Assembly: GCF_001662075.1 (NCBI RefSeq)
Contig: NZ_LYPL01000016.1
Coordinates: forward strand, 99,022 to 163,021
Source of the DNA: Rhizobium bangladeshense
Lineage (GTDB): Bacteria; Pseudomonadota; Alphaproteobacteria; Rhizobiales; Rhizobiaceae
Reading direction: 5' to 3'
Length of the DNA stretch: 64,000 nucleotides
Under the pieces are notes generated by a model. The model did no database searches and had not been told where the DNA came from. It saw nothing but the letters and a program-made list of their open reading frames with translations. Below are positions 51,426-59,618 of the stretch, piece by piece (within the stretch, counting starts at the first letter, position 1; each line of letters begins with the position of its first letter). The translations under genes were made by a program, and so were the position numbers.

Positions 51426-52272
51426 AGCCGTACCTCCGCCTGCTCCAGCTCTGGATGAGGTTGATGACCAGCAGCATGGCGAAGGAAATAATCAGCATGA
51501 TTGCCGCAATGCCAGTCGCCGCCGCATAATTATACTCTTCGAGTTTGATGACGATCAGCAGCGGCGCGATCTCCGATTTGAATGGCAGGTTGCCGGCGAT
51601 GAAGATGACCGAGCCATATTCACCGACGCCGCGGGCAAAGGCGAGCGCGAAGCCGGTCAGCACGGCCGGCGCCAGCCCTGGCAGCAGCACGCGGAAAATC
51701 GTCTGCAAGCGGTTGGCGCCGAGCGTTGCCGCGGCTTCTTCCACCTCCTTGTCGATTTCCTCCATGACCGGCTGCACGGTGCGAACCACGAAGGGCAGAC
51801 CGACGAAGATCAGCGCCACGACGATGCCGGCCGGGGTGAAGGCGATCTTGATGCCGAGCGGCGTCAGAAACTGGCCGATCCAGCCGTTCGGCGCATAAAG
51901 CGTGGTCAGCGCGATACCGGCAACGGCGGTCGGCAGCGCGAAGGGCAGGTCGACCATGGCATCGATAACGCGCTTGCCGGGGAAGCGGTAGCGCACCAGC
52001 ACCCAGGCGAGGATGATGCCGAACACGGCATTGACAACAGCGGCGAGGAAGGCGCTGCCGAAGCTGATGCGCAGCGCATTCAGCGTGCGCGGATCGAGCG
52101 CGATCGACCAGAATTTCTCCCAGCCGAGCGCGCTCGACCGGATGGCAAGGCCGGAGAGCGGAATGAGGATCAGAAGGGTGAGCCAGGTCAAGGTAAGGCC
52201 GAGCGCCATTCCGAAACCCGGAATGACGCTCGGCCGCCTGAACCGCCACCGCGTGGGGCTATGTGCTTTCAT
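51415..52272 (-). CDS. cysT: Sulfate ABC transporter permease CysT
   Basis: A 285-residue inner-membrane permease, partner of CysW. The EAA loop reads VEEAAATLGANRLQTIFRVL then LPGLAPAVLTGFALAFARGV. FALPTAVAGIALTTLYAPNG is typical of CysT/CysU. It begins 8 bp after the binding-protein stop. No strong Shine-Dalgarno is seen before its ATG, so coupling to the upstream gene is likely. Confidence 0.92.
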   Translation of the reverse strand: MKAHSPTRWRFRRPSVIPGFGMALGLTLTWLTLLILIPLSGLAIRSSALGWEKFWSIALDPRTLNALRISFGSAFLAAVVNAVFGIILAWVLVRYRFPGKRVIDAMVDLPFALPTAVAGIALTTLYAPNGWIGQFLTPLGIKIAFTPAGIVVALIFVGLPFVVRTVQPVMEEIDKEVEEAAATLGANRLQTIFRVLLPGLAPAVLTGFALAFARGVGEYGSVIFIAGNLPFKSEIAPLLIVIKLEEYNYAAATGIAAIMLIISFAMLLVINLIQSWSRRRYGYGA

Positions 52273-52280
52273 GAAGTCTA

Positions 52281-53306
52281 TTATTGGGCCGGCTTGTAGA
52301 TTTGGTCAAATACGCCGCCATCGCCGAAGAACTTCGGCTGCGCTTCCTTCCAGCCGCCGAAATCGTCGATGGTGGCGAGCGTCAGCTTCGGGAACCGGGC
52401 GATGTCGGCCGGATCGGCGGCTTCGGGCTTGGTCGGCCGATAATAATGCTTGGCGGCGATCTTCTGGCCTTCGTCGGAATAGAGGTAGTTGAGATAGGCT
52501 TCGGCGACCTTTCGGGTGCCTTTCTTGTCGACATTGCCGTCGACGACGGCGACCGGCGGGTCGGCCCGGATGGAGAAGCTCGGTGTGACGATCTCGAACT
52601 GGTCGGGCCCGAGCTCTTCAAGCGAGAGATAGGCTTCGTTTTCCCAGGCGAGCAGCACGTCGCCGAGGCCGCGCTGGACGAAAGTGGTCGTGGCGCCGCG
52701 CGCGCCGGTATCGAGGACCGGAACATGCTGCAGCAGCTTGCCGACGTAATCCTGCGCCTTGGCGTCGTCGCCGCCATTCGCCTGCTTGGCCCATGCCCAG
52801 GCGGCGAGGAAGTTCCAGCGGGCGCCGCCCGATGTCTTCGGGTTCGGCGTGATCACCTGCACGTCGTCCTTGATCAGGTCGCCCCAATCCTTGATGCCCT
52901 TCGGGTTGCCCTTGCGGACCAGGAAGACGATCGTCGAGGTGTAGGGCGTCGAATTGTTCGGGAGCTTGGCTTTCCAGTCGACCGGGATCTTGCCGGTCGC
53001 CTTGGCGATGGCGTCGATATCGCCTTCGAGGGCAAGCGTCACGACGTCGGCGTCGAGGCCGTCGATGACAGAGCGCGCCTGGGCACCGGAGCCGCCATGC
53101 GAGGCCTTGATCGCCACGTCCTCACCATTGTCCTTCTGCCACTTCGCGGCGAAAGCAGCATTAAAATCCTTATATAATTCGCGTGTCGGATCATAGGACA
53201 CGTTAAGCAGCGTCTGATCCGCGAATGCCGGAGCAACGCTGCCGATCGCGAAGCTGCCTGCCATGACCGCAGCCGCGAGGAGCCGGGTGAGCCGTTGTGT
53301 CTGCAT
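52281..53306 (-). CDS. Sulfate-binding periplasmic protein (Sbp/CysP)
   Basis: A 341-residue binding protein. Signal peptide LLAAAVMAGSFAIGSVAPAF ends at AFADQTLLNVSYDPTRE, where LLNVSYDPTRELY is the family's sulfate-pocket N-terminus. Further pocket segments are SHGGSGAQARSVIDGL, and NPKTSGGARWNFLAAWAWA near the middle. AGGAGG precedes the ATG. First gene of the sulfate operon. Sbp and CysP are too alike to name the gene symbol safely. Confidence 0.92.
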   Translation of the reverse strand: MQTQRLTRLLAAAVMAGSFAIGSVAPAFADQTLLNVSYDPTRELYKDFNAAFAAKWQKDNGEDVAIKASHGGSGAQARSVIDGLDADVVTLALEGDIDAIAKATGKIPVDWKAKLPNNSTPYTSTIVFLVRKGNPKGIKDWGDLIKDDVQVITPNPKTSGGARWNFLAAWAWAKQANGGDDAKAQDYVGKLLQHVPVLDTGARGATTTFVQRGLGDVLLAWENEAYLSLEELGPDQFEIVTPSFSIRADPPVAVVDGNVDKKGTRKVAEAYLNYLYSDEGQKIAAKHYYRPTKPEAADPADIARFPKLTLATIDDFGGWKEAQPKFFGDGGVFDQIYKPAQ

Positions 53307-53664
53307 GAGAACCCTCCTGTTTCTGTCTTACCTCTATCAAGTCAGTCGTATAATGAAACGAAACGTCTTCCTGTTCTGGCGGGTCTGATAGAATGTCATT
53401 CCATTTGAAGGGCGAATTTGAAATGGCCGTGCCGGAGTTGGCCGCGGCCAATCCCGCTGCCGCTCTCTGGCTGCCGCAAAACCGTGTTTTTTTGGCCACA
53501 GTTCCTCCACATCAGGCACGGGCGAGGCAGATTTTCGCCCGGATTTTGCCGCGGTGACACTTGTGGATTCCTATATGGCGGCGGTGCGGTCGTATTCGCC
53601 GACCGTTACGTGGGGGCATCCCTTGAAATGCGCCTCGCATTCCAACCTGTTAGGGCCATTCAAA
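53307..53664. other. 358-bp divergent intergenic region, sulfate operon / porin
   Basis: It contains the Shine-Dalgarno of the sulfate-binding-protein gene at its left end and must carry divergent promoters. TATAAT at 53349-53354 (plus strand) is the only good -10-like element, though no clear -35 partner is seen at the right distance. A longer frame entering from 53554 into the porin gene has no family resemblance and is treated as untranslated leader. Confidence 0.45.
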
Positions 53665-54681
53665 ATGAATATCAGAACTATCCTTTTTGCCTCCGTTGCC
53701 GCCCTTGCCGCGGCCTCCGGAGCACGCGCAGCCGACGCCATCGTGGCGGCGGAACCCGAGCCCGTGGAATATGTTCGCGTTTGCGATGCCTACGGCACCG
53801 GCTATTTTTATATTCCGGGAACGGAAACATGCCTTTCGATCGGCGGTTACATCCGTACCGAAGTTCGCTTCGGTGACAACATCGCCGGCGATTCCGACGT
53901 AAACTTCTGGACTCGCGGTCAGGTCACCTTCCAGGCGAAGAACGACACCGAATACGGCACGCTCACCGGCGTCATGACGCTGCGTTACAACGTCGACAAC
54001 GCCTCCGATCAGGAAGCGCTGCTGGACGAAGGCTATCTCGACATTGCCGGTTTCCGCGTCGGTAAGCTCTATAGCTGGTGGGACGACGACATGAGCGGCG
54101 AGACCGACACGCTCGCCAGCAACGAGACCACCCACAACTCGATCCGTTATCAGTACGAGAGCGGCGCTTTCGCCGCCGGCCTCTCGGTCGACGAGCTGGA
54201 AGAAGACTATGCCACCAAGCCGGGCGAAGGCCCGAACAACTTCGGTGTTGCAGGCCAGGTCTCCTACAAGGCCGGCGCCATCAGCGCATACCTGCTTGCC
54301 GGTTATGACACGGATACCAGCGAAGTCGCTGTCCGTGGTATCGTCTATGCCGACATCGGCCCCGGCACGCTCGGCATCGCCGGCATCTGGGCAAGCGGCG
54401 CCAACTACTACTACGAAGAGTCCGAGTGGACGATCGCAGCAGAATACGCCTTGAAGATCAACGACAAGTGGAAGATCACTCCCGGCTTCCAGTACTTCGA
54501 AAACATCGCTCTCGAGGCTGACGGCAATGGCTTCACCGGCGGTAGCGCCTACACCACAGGTGTCACGATCGACTACCAGATCGTCGAAGACCTGCGTTCG
54601 AAGCTCAGCGTGCAGTATCACGATGAAGACGAAGGCGACGACGAAGTGTTCGGCTTCCTGCGCTTCCAGCGCGATTTCTAA
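53665..54681 (+). CDS. Outer-membrane porin (porin_2 family, RopA-like)
   Basis: A 338-residue beta-barrel porin. Signal peptide FASVAALAAASGARAADAIV; mature N-terminus VEYVRVCDAYGTGYFYIPGT, with the two-Cys region and SIGGYIRTEVRFGDN typical of rhizobial porins. The last residue is Phe (FLRFQRDF), the outer-membrane assembly signal. It forms a general diffusion trimer. A strong terminator follows. The neighbouring sulfate operon is divergent. Confidence 0.93.
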   Translation: MNIRTILFASVAALAAASGARAADAIVAAEPEPVEYVRVCDAYGTGYFYIPGTETCLSIGGYIRTEVRFGDNIAGDSDVNFWTRGQVTFQAKNDTEYGTLTGVMTLRYNVDNASDQEALLDEGYLDIAGFRVGKLYSWWDDDMSGETDTLASNETTHNSIRYQYESGAFAAGLSVDELEEDYATKPGEGPNNFGVAGQVSYKAGAISAYLLAGYDTDTSEVAVRGIVYADIGPGTLGIAGIWASGANYYYEESEWTIAAEYALKINDKWKITPGFQYFENIALEADGNGFTGGSAYTTGVTIDYQIVEDLRSKLSVQYHDEDEGDDEVFGFLRFQRDF

Positions 54682-54703
54682 GATCGCCTGATTGCAGACG
54701 AGC

Positions 54704-54730
54704 GGCGCGGCCTTCGGGCCGCGCCTTTTT
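54704..54730 (+). terminator. Intrinsic terminator of the porin gene
   Basis: Stem GGCGCGGCC / GGCCGCGCC with a TTCG-containing loop, then TTTTT. It also lies between the porin and convergent ptsN-like genes and could serve both strands. Confidence 0.85.
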
Positions 54731-55185
54731 CATGCCCGCGAACTGGAGATGAAATCGGAATAGAATTCGTCGGCCGTCCTTGCCTTGCGCATGGCGGCGA
54801 GCACGCCGTCCGATTGCAGCCGCCGGGCGATGGCGGATAGCACGTTCAGATATTCGCCGCGGTTGTTCTCCCCGAAAAGCAGCACGACGGCGATGTCGGC
54901 CGGGATATCGTCGATCGCCTCGAAATCCAGCGGCCGGGAAAAGCGGAAGAGCAGACCGCGCGGGCTGCTCATGGTCTCGATCGCCGCGTGCGGAATGGCG
55001 ATGCCGTTCCCGATCCCGGTGGAGCCAAGCTTTTCGCGGGTTTCGAGCGCCTTCAGGATGATCTGCGCATCGATCGAAAAGGCCATGGCCGCCTTGTCGG
55101 CGATGGTCTGCAGCGCCCGCCATTTCGTCGGAGCCGACACGCCGATGAAAGTGTGTTCCGGCCGGATGATGCTGGGAAGGTTCAT
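54730..55185 (-). CDS. PTS EIIA-Ntr-like regulatory protein (PtsN paralogue)
   Basis: A 151-residue protein of the nitrogen-PTS EIIA family. REKLGSTGIGNGIAIPHAAI carries the phospho-accepting His, followed by the fold strands LLFRFSRPLDFEAIDDIPAD. In E. coli dephosphorylated PtsN binds KdpD and TrkA to tune potassium uptake, and rhizobial PtsN proteins likewise affect Kdp. This gene lies 53 bp downstream of kdpE on the same strand, so it is probably part of or follows the kdp unit. It is a divergent copy and not the usual ptsN of the rpoN locus. Confidence 0.85.
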   Translation of the reverse strand: MNLPSIIRPEHTFIGVSAPTKWRALQTIADKAAMAFSIDAQIILKALETREKLGSTGIGNGIAIPHAAIETMSSPRGLLFRFSRPLDFEAIDDIPADIAVVLLFGENNRGEYLNVLSAIARRLQSDGVLAAMRKARTADEFYSDFISSSRA

Positions 55186-55238
55186 GTCATTCTCAATATA
55201 GACGGCTCGAAGATCGGCAAGGGGGAAGGGGAGGGATG

Positions 55239-55931
55239 TCAGTCCGGTTCTCTGAGCCGGTAGCCGACGCCGGTCTCGGTGGTAATATAGTGTGGTTGAT
55301 CGGGAATTTTCTCGACCTTTTGCCTGATCTGTCTGATGTAGACGCGCAGATATTGCACGTCAGCCGCCGGCCCCCATACCTGCTTCAAAAGAAACTGGTG
55401 TGTCAGCACCTTGCCAGCATACTGGGCCAGCACGCGCAGAATGTCGTACTCCTTCGGCGACAGTTTTAGTTCCTCGCCGTCGACCTTGACGATGCGCTTG
55501 ACGAGGTCGATCGACAGCCCGCCGGTCTGGAAAATCGCTCTTTCCCCCTGCTGCTGCAGCCGGTGGCGCAGCGCCACGCGGATACGGGCGCCGAGTTCGT
55601 TGATGCCGAAGGGCTTGGTGACATAATCGTCGGCGCCGCTTTCCAGCGCCTTGACGATGCCGGCCTCGTCGGTGCGGCTGGACAGGATGACAACAGGCAT
55701 GGAAAGCCCTCCGTCGCGCCACTCCTGCAAGAGGTCATGGCCCGGCATGTCGGGCAGGCCAAGGTCGAGCACGACGAGGTCGGGCATGTCGTCGGCGACT
55801 GACTGGCGGGCGCTTTCGGCATTCGGCGCTTCCTGCACGTCATAGCCCTGCGCGGTCAGGCCGACGCGGAGCAGCTTGCGGATCGGAGGCTCGTCGTCGA
55901 CGACGAGGATTTTGACGGCTGAACCGGTCAT
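55239..55931 (-). CDS. kdpE: KdpE response regulator
   Basis: A 230-residue OmpR-family regulator. Receiver domain: KILVVDDEPPIRKLLRVGLT, phospho-Asp in LVVLDLGLPDMPGHDLL, and Lys in DDYVTKPFGINELGAR. The C-terminal winged helix has LSPKEYDILRVLAQYAGKVL and YLRVYIRQIRQKVE. When phosphorylated by KdpD it activates kdp transcription under low potassium. Its ATG overlaps the kdpD stop. Confidence 0.95.
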   Translation of the reverse strand: MTGSAVKILVVDDEPPIRKLLRVGLTAQGYDVQEAPNAESARQSVADDMPDLVVLDLGLPDMPGHDLLQEWRDGGLSMPVVILSSRTDEAGIVKALESGADDYVTKPFGINELGARIRVALRHRLQQQGERAIFQTGGLSIDLVKRIVKVDGEELKLSPKEYDILRVLAQYAGKVLTHQFLLKQVWGPAADVQYLRVYIRQIRQKVEKIPDQPHYITTETGVGYRLREPD

Positions 55932-58636
55932 TTGAGTTCATCCAGTTTCGGAATGTCGTTGGGTTTCGGCAGGCGGATGGTAAAGACGGCGCCTGGGCGG
56001 CCACGCCGGTTTCCGGCCGTGATCGTGCCGCCCATCGCCTCGATGAAGCCGCGGCAGATGGACAGGCCAAGCCCGGTGCCGGCGCGCACCTGGTCGCCCT
56101 TGCGCACCCGGTAGAAAGTGTCGAAGACGCGGGCAAGGTCGGCCGGCGGAATGCCCGGGCCTTCGTCCGAAACCTGCACGACGACATTGTCGGCATCGGC
56201 CCAGCCTTCGATTTGGATCACCGATCCCGCAGGCGCGTATTTGGCGGCATTGTCGAGAAGGTTGAAGATCACCTGCTCGAACAGGACAGGATCGACCCGC
56301 ACCATCGGCAGCTCGGCGGGCATGCTCATCTCGGTCTTGTGATGCTCGAGGATCTTTGCGGCGCGGGCGAGCGCCGTGCCGACGATATCGCCGGCATAGT
56401 GCAGCGCAGAGTTCGGCTCCATTGCGCCGGACTCGATCTTGGTCATGTCGAGCAGATTGGCGATGAAGCGGTTGAGGCGCTCCGATTCGTCGACGACGGT
56501 GGAAAGCAGGTCGGCGCGATCCTCCTCCGGCATCGAGGCGAAGTAATCGCGCAGGGTGCCGGCGGCGCCGAGGATGGCGGCAAGCGGCGTCTTCAGATCA
56601 TGCGAGATCGAGGTGAGCAAAGCCGAGCGCAGCCGGTCGGCTTCAGCCGCAAGTCTTGCCCGGTCGACGTCGGCGACGAGCTGGACGCGTTCGATGGCAA
56701 GGGCCGCCTGGTCGGCCAGCGCATCGAGCAGCCGCTGCTGCTCGGGCGTCAGCAGGGGCCCTTCGCGGCGGTCGCTGTCGAGACCGATGACGCCGACGGC
56801 AGTGCGCCCGGTTCGGAGCGGCACATAGAGGCGCTTGGCGCCGGGCAGGGTGTCGGCGCCGCGGCCGGCGGCGTGATTGTGCTCCCAGGCCCAGCGGGCG
56901 GCGGCGATATCGGCATCGTCGAGCGTATCGTCGGGCGGATAACCTGCCTTGACGGCGATGGTGCCCTCCTCGGGCAGCAGCAGCACGACGCGAACCTTCA
57001 GCATCGAGGCGAGCTGGAAGGCGGTAGCCCAGAGCACGTCGTCGAGCGTGCCGGTGCCGGCGAGTTTTTTCGAGAAGAGATAGAGATCTTCCGTCGTGCG
57101 CGCCCGCTGCCGGGCGGCGGCGGCCTGGCGCTGCACGGTCGCGGTCACGTTGCTGGCGATGACGGCGACGCCGAGGAAGAAGAAGAAGGCGAGCACGCTT
57201 TCCGGATCGCTGATCGTCAGCGTGTAGCGCGGCGGCAGGAAGAAGAAGTTGAAGGACAGCGCGCCGAGAATGCAGCTGTAGAGCGCCGGCCGCAGGCCGT
57301 GGAGGACGGCGGAGGTCAGCACCGCCATCAGGAAGACCAGGGCGAGGTTGCGCACATCGAGCACCTGGTCGAGCACGATGCTGACGCCGAGCGCGATGGC
57401 GACATAGACGGTCGCCAGCAGATAGGCTCTGAAATCCAGTTGCGGCGCAGCGGCGGCGGCCTTGATGCCGCGCGCGGTGGTGCCGTCCTTCTCGGTGCCC
57501 GAGATGACATGGACGCTGATCTCGCCGGTCTTGCGGATCAGCTCGTCGGTGATCGAGCGGCCCCACCAGTCGCGCCATGTCGGCTTCTTCGGCGCGCCAA
57601 TGACGATATGGGTGACGTTGTTGGCGGTGGCGTGGCGGACGAGTTCTTCGGCCACCTCCCGGCCGGGAATGGTGATCGCCTCGCCGCCGAGCTGTTCGGC
57701 AAGCCGCAGTGTGGAGGCGATCGTATCGCGCTCGGCTTCGCTCAGGTTGATCGAGCGGTGGGTCTCGATATAGACGGCCGCCCAAGGCGCCCGCAGCCGC
57801 GAGGCCATGCGCGAGGCGTAGCGCACCAGAGAGGCCGAGCGCGGGTGATGATCGACGGAGACGAGGACCCGTTCGCCCGCCGCCCAGGGGCCCGATATAG
57901 CGTGGGCCTGCATGTGGGTCAGCAACTGGTCGTCGACGCGCTGGGCGGTCTTGCGCAGCGCCAGCTCGCGGAGCGCCGTCAGGTTGCCCGGCGTGAAATA
58001 ATTGGTCAGAGCCCGCTCGGCGGTGCGCGGTATGTAGACCTTGCCGTCATGCAGGCGCTTGATCAGATCATCCGGCGTCAGATCGATGATCTCGACATCG
58101 TCGGCCAGGTCGATGATCGAATCCGGCACGGTCTCGCGCACCCGGATGCGGGTGATCTGCGAGACGACGTCGTTCAGGCTCTCGACATGCTGGATGTTGA
58201 GCGTCGTATAGACGTCGATGCCGCGATCGAGCAGCTCCTTGACGTCGAGGTAACGTTTCGGATGGCGGCTGCCCTCGGCATTGGTGTGGGCGAGTTCGTC
58301 GACGAGCACGAGATCCGGCCGGCGGGTGAGGATGCCGTCGAGGTCCATTTCCTCGAGCAGCCGTCCCTTATAGTCGATTTCGACGCGGGGGATGATCTCG
58401 AAGCCCACGACGAGCGCCTGGGTCTCCTTGCGGCCATGGGTTTCGACGACGCCGATGACGACGTCGAGACCATCGGCGATCTTGGCGCGGCCGGAGATCA
58501 GCATCTCGTAGGTCTTGCCGACGCCGGGAGCGGCGCCGAGGAAAATCTTCAGGCGGCCGCGCATCTCCGCCCGGGCTTTTTCGAGAAGCGCATCGGGCGA
58601 TGGCCTGCCGGCCTGGTCGCGATTGTCGTCTGGCAT
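55928..58636 (-). CDS. kdpD: KdpD sensor histidine kinase
   Basis: A 902-residue KdpD. Order: N-terminal KdpD domain with Walker A (GAAPGVGKTYEMLISGR) and VFVDELAHTN-like DELAHTNAEGSRH; USP-like domain (about 245-370); four membrane spans (about 395-495, with LALVFLMAVLTSAVLHGLRP); GAF-like part; then the kinase with H-box TSISHDLKTPLAAILGAAGT, N-box FNLLDNAAKYAPAG and G-boxes. It senses potassium and turgor and phosphorylates KdpE. A REP-like element separates it from kdpC. Confidence 0.95.
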   Translation of the reverse strand: MPDDNRDQAGRPSPDALLEKARAEMRGRLKIFLGAAPGVGKTYEMLISGRAKIADGLDVVIGVVETHGRKETQALVVGFEIIPRVEIDYKGRLLEEMDLDGILTRRPDLVLVDELAHTNAEGSRHPKRYLDVKELLDRGIDVYTTLNIQHVESLNDVVSQITRIRVRETVPDSIIDLADDVEIIDLTPDDLIKRLHDGKVYIPRTAERALTNYFTPGNLTALRELALRKTAQRVDDQLLTHMQAHAISGPWAAGERVLVSVDHHPRSASLVRYASRMASRLRAPWAAVYIETHRSINLSEAERDTIASTLRLAEQLGGEAITIPGREVAEELVRHATANNVTHIVIGAPKKPTWRDWWGRSITDELIRKTGEISVHVISGTEKDGTTARGIKAAAAAPQLDFRAYLLATVYVAIALGVSIVLDQVLDVRNLALVFLMAVLTSAVLHGLRPALYSCILGALSFNFFFLPPRYTLTISDPESVLAFFFFLGVAVIASNVTATVQRQAAAARQRARTTEDLYLFSKKLAGTGTLDDVLWATAFQLASMLKVRVVLLLPEEGTIAVKAGYPPDDTLDDADIAAARWAWEHNHAAGRGADTLPGAKRLYVPLRTGRTAVGVIGLDSDRREGPLLTPEQQRLLDALADQAALAIERVQLVADVDRARLAAEADRLRSALLTSISHDLKTPLAAILGAAGTLRDYFASMPEEDRADLLSTVVDESERLNRFIANLLDMTKIESGAMEPNSALHYAGDIVGTALARAAKILEHHKTEMSMPAELPMVRVDPVLFEQVIFNLLDNAAKYAPAGSVIQIEGWADADNVVVQVSDEGPGIPPADLARVFDTFYRVRKGDQVRAGTGLGLSICRGFIEAMGGTITAGNRRGRPGAVFTIRLPKPNDIPKLDELK

Positions 58637-58794
58637 GCGTGTGGTCTTTCTGCAGATGCCTGTGCTTGAGGATGGGTTCTCCTCGCGACCCCCCGTTAAA
58701 TCACTTCAGTCGACGGGCCGACGTCGCTTGGCTCAGTTGGCGGAAGGCATTCCGGGGCCTCTAGCCGCGAATAGCTCTTTATGCTCGCCCCGCC

Positions 58795-58886
58795 CTCCGT
58801 CATGCTCGCCTTGAGCCGAGCATCCATAGGGCATCCACCAGGAGCCCGCGGCATGGATCCTCGGGTCACGCCCGAGGATGACGGAG
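58795..58886. repeat. REP-like element between kdpC and kdpD
   Basis: Two hairpins, ATGCTCG / CGAGCAT (58802-58823) and ATCCTCGGG / CCCGAGGAT (58857-58879), are framed by CTCCGTCAT (58796-58804) and ATGACGGAG (58878-58886). This is a widespread alphaproteobacterial palindrome. The remaining part of the 352-bp gap (58637-58988) shows no gene. Confidence 0.75.
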
Positions 58887-58988
58887 AGTGAGGTTGGCCT
58901 TCTCGCCAAAGCCGCCCCGACCAGCAAGCGCACCGCGTCTCGGATGCTCATCAGGCCGACTGCTTACTCTCGACCCAGCCAACCAAAC

Positions 58989-59558
58989 TCACTCAGTCAT
59001 AGAAGCATCAAGGCTCTGGTTCAACGCCAGAACATTGACCCTGGGTTCGCCGAGAATGCCGAGTTCGCGGTGGTTAACGGCGCCGTCGACCAGCGCCTTC
59101 ACTTTGGCCTCGTCAAGGCTGCGCGCCTTGGCGACACGGGCCACCTGCAAATAGGCGGCCTCCGGCGAAATATCGGGATCGAGGCCGCTGCCCGAGGCGG
59201 TGACGAGGTCAGTCGGCACCTCGGCAGTCGGGTTTTCGGCCTTGGCCGCCTCATAGTCGCCCTTGACCCGGTCGATCAGCTTCCGGCTGGTCGGGCCGAG
59301 GTTGGAGCCGCTGGAGGCGGCGGCATTGTAGCCGTCGCCGGCGGCCGAGGGACGGCCGTGGAAATATCTGTCGCTGGTGAATGCCTGGCCGATCAGCGTC
59401 GAGCCGATCACCTGGCCGTTCTTCTCGACGAGGCTGCCGTTCGCCTGGGTGGGGAACAGTGCCTGGGCCGCACCGGTCATGGCAAGGGGATAGAGAAGGC
59501 CGGTGATCACGGTGGTGGCAAGGATCATGACGACGGCCGGGCGGAATTCTTTCAACAT
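58989..59558 (-). CDS. kdpC: Potassium-transporting ATPase subunit KdpC
   Basis: A 189-residue subunit with one N-terminal membrane span (FRPAVVMILATTVITGLLYP) and a periplasmic domain with FHGRPSAAGDGYNAAASSGS and NLGPTS, the KdpC signature. ASGSGLDPDISPEAAYLQ and VARVAKARSLDEAKV are also typical. ATG 59558 with AGGAGCAG upstream is chosen over the longer form. KdpC stabilises the KdpAB complex. Confidence 0.93.
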   Translation of the reverse strand: MLKEFRPAVVMILATTVITGLLYPLAMTGAAQALFPTQANGSLVEKNGQVIGSTLIGQAFTSDRYFHGRPSAAGDGYNAAASSGSNLGPTSRKLIDRVKGDYEAAKAENPTAEVPTDLVTASGSGLDPDISPEAAYLQVARVAKARSLDEAKVKALVDGAVNHRELGILGEPRVNVLALNQSLDASMTE

Positions 59559-59618
59559 TATTCTGCTCCTTGGTGAGTTCACGCGGAGACCGGTTCCGGT
59601 GAGGAACCAGATCTTCCG

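Noticed and set aside
56213..58669. Very long plus-strand frame (818 codons) opposite kdpD
   Set aside because: It is the mirror of a conserved kinase gene in GC-rich DNA; the translation is low-complexity (Asp/Gly/Arg-rich) with no family resemblance.
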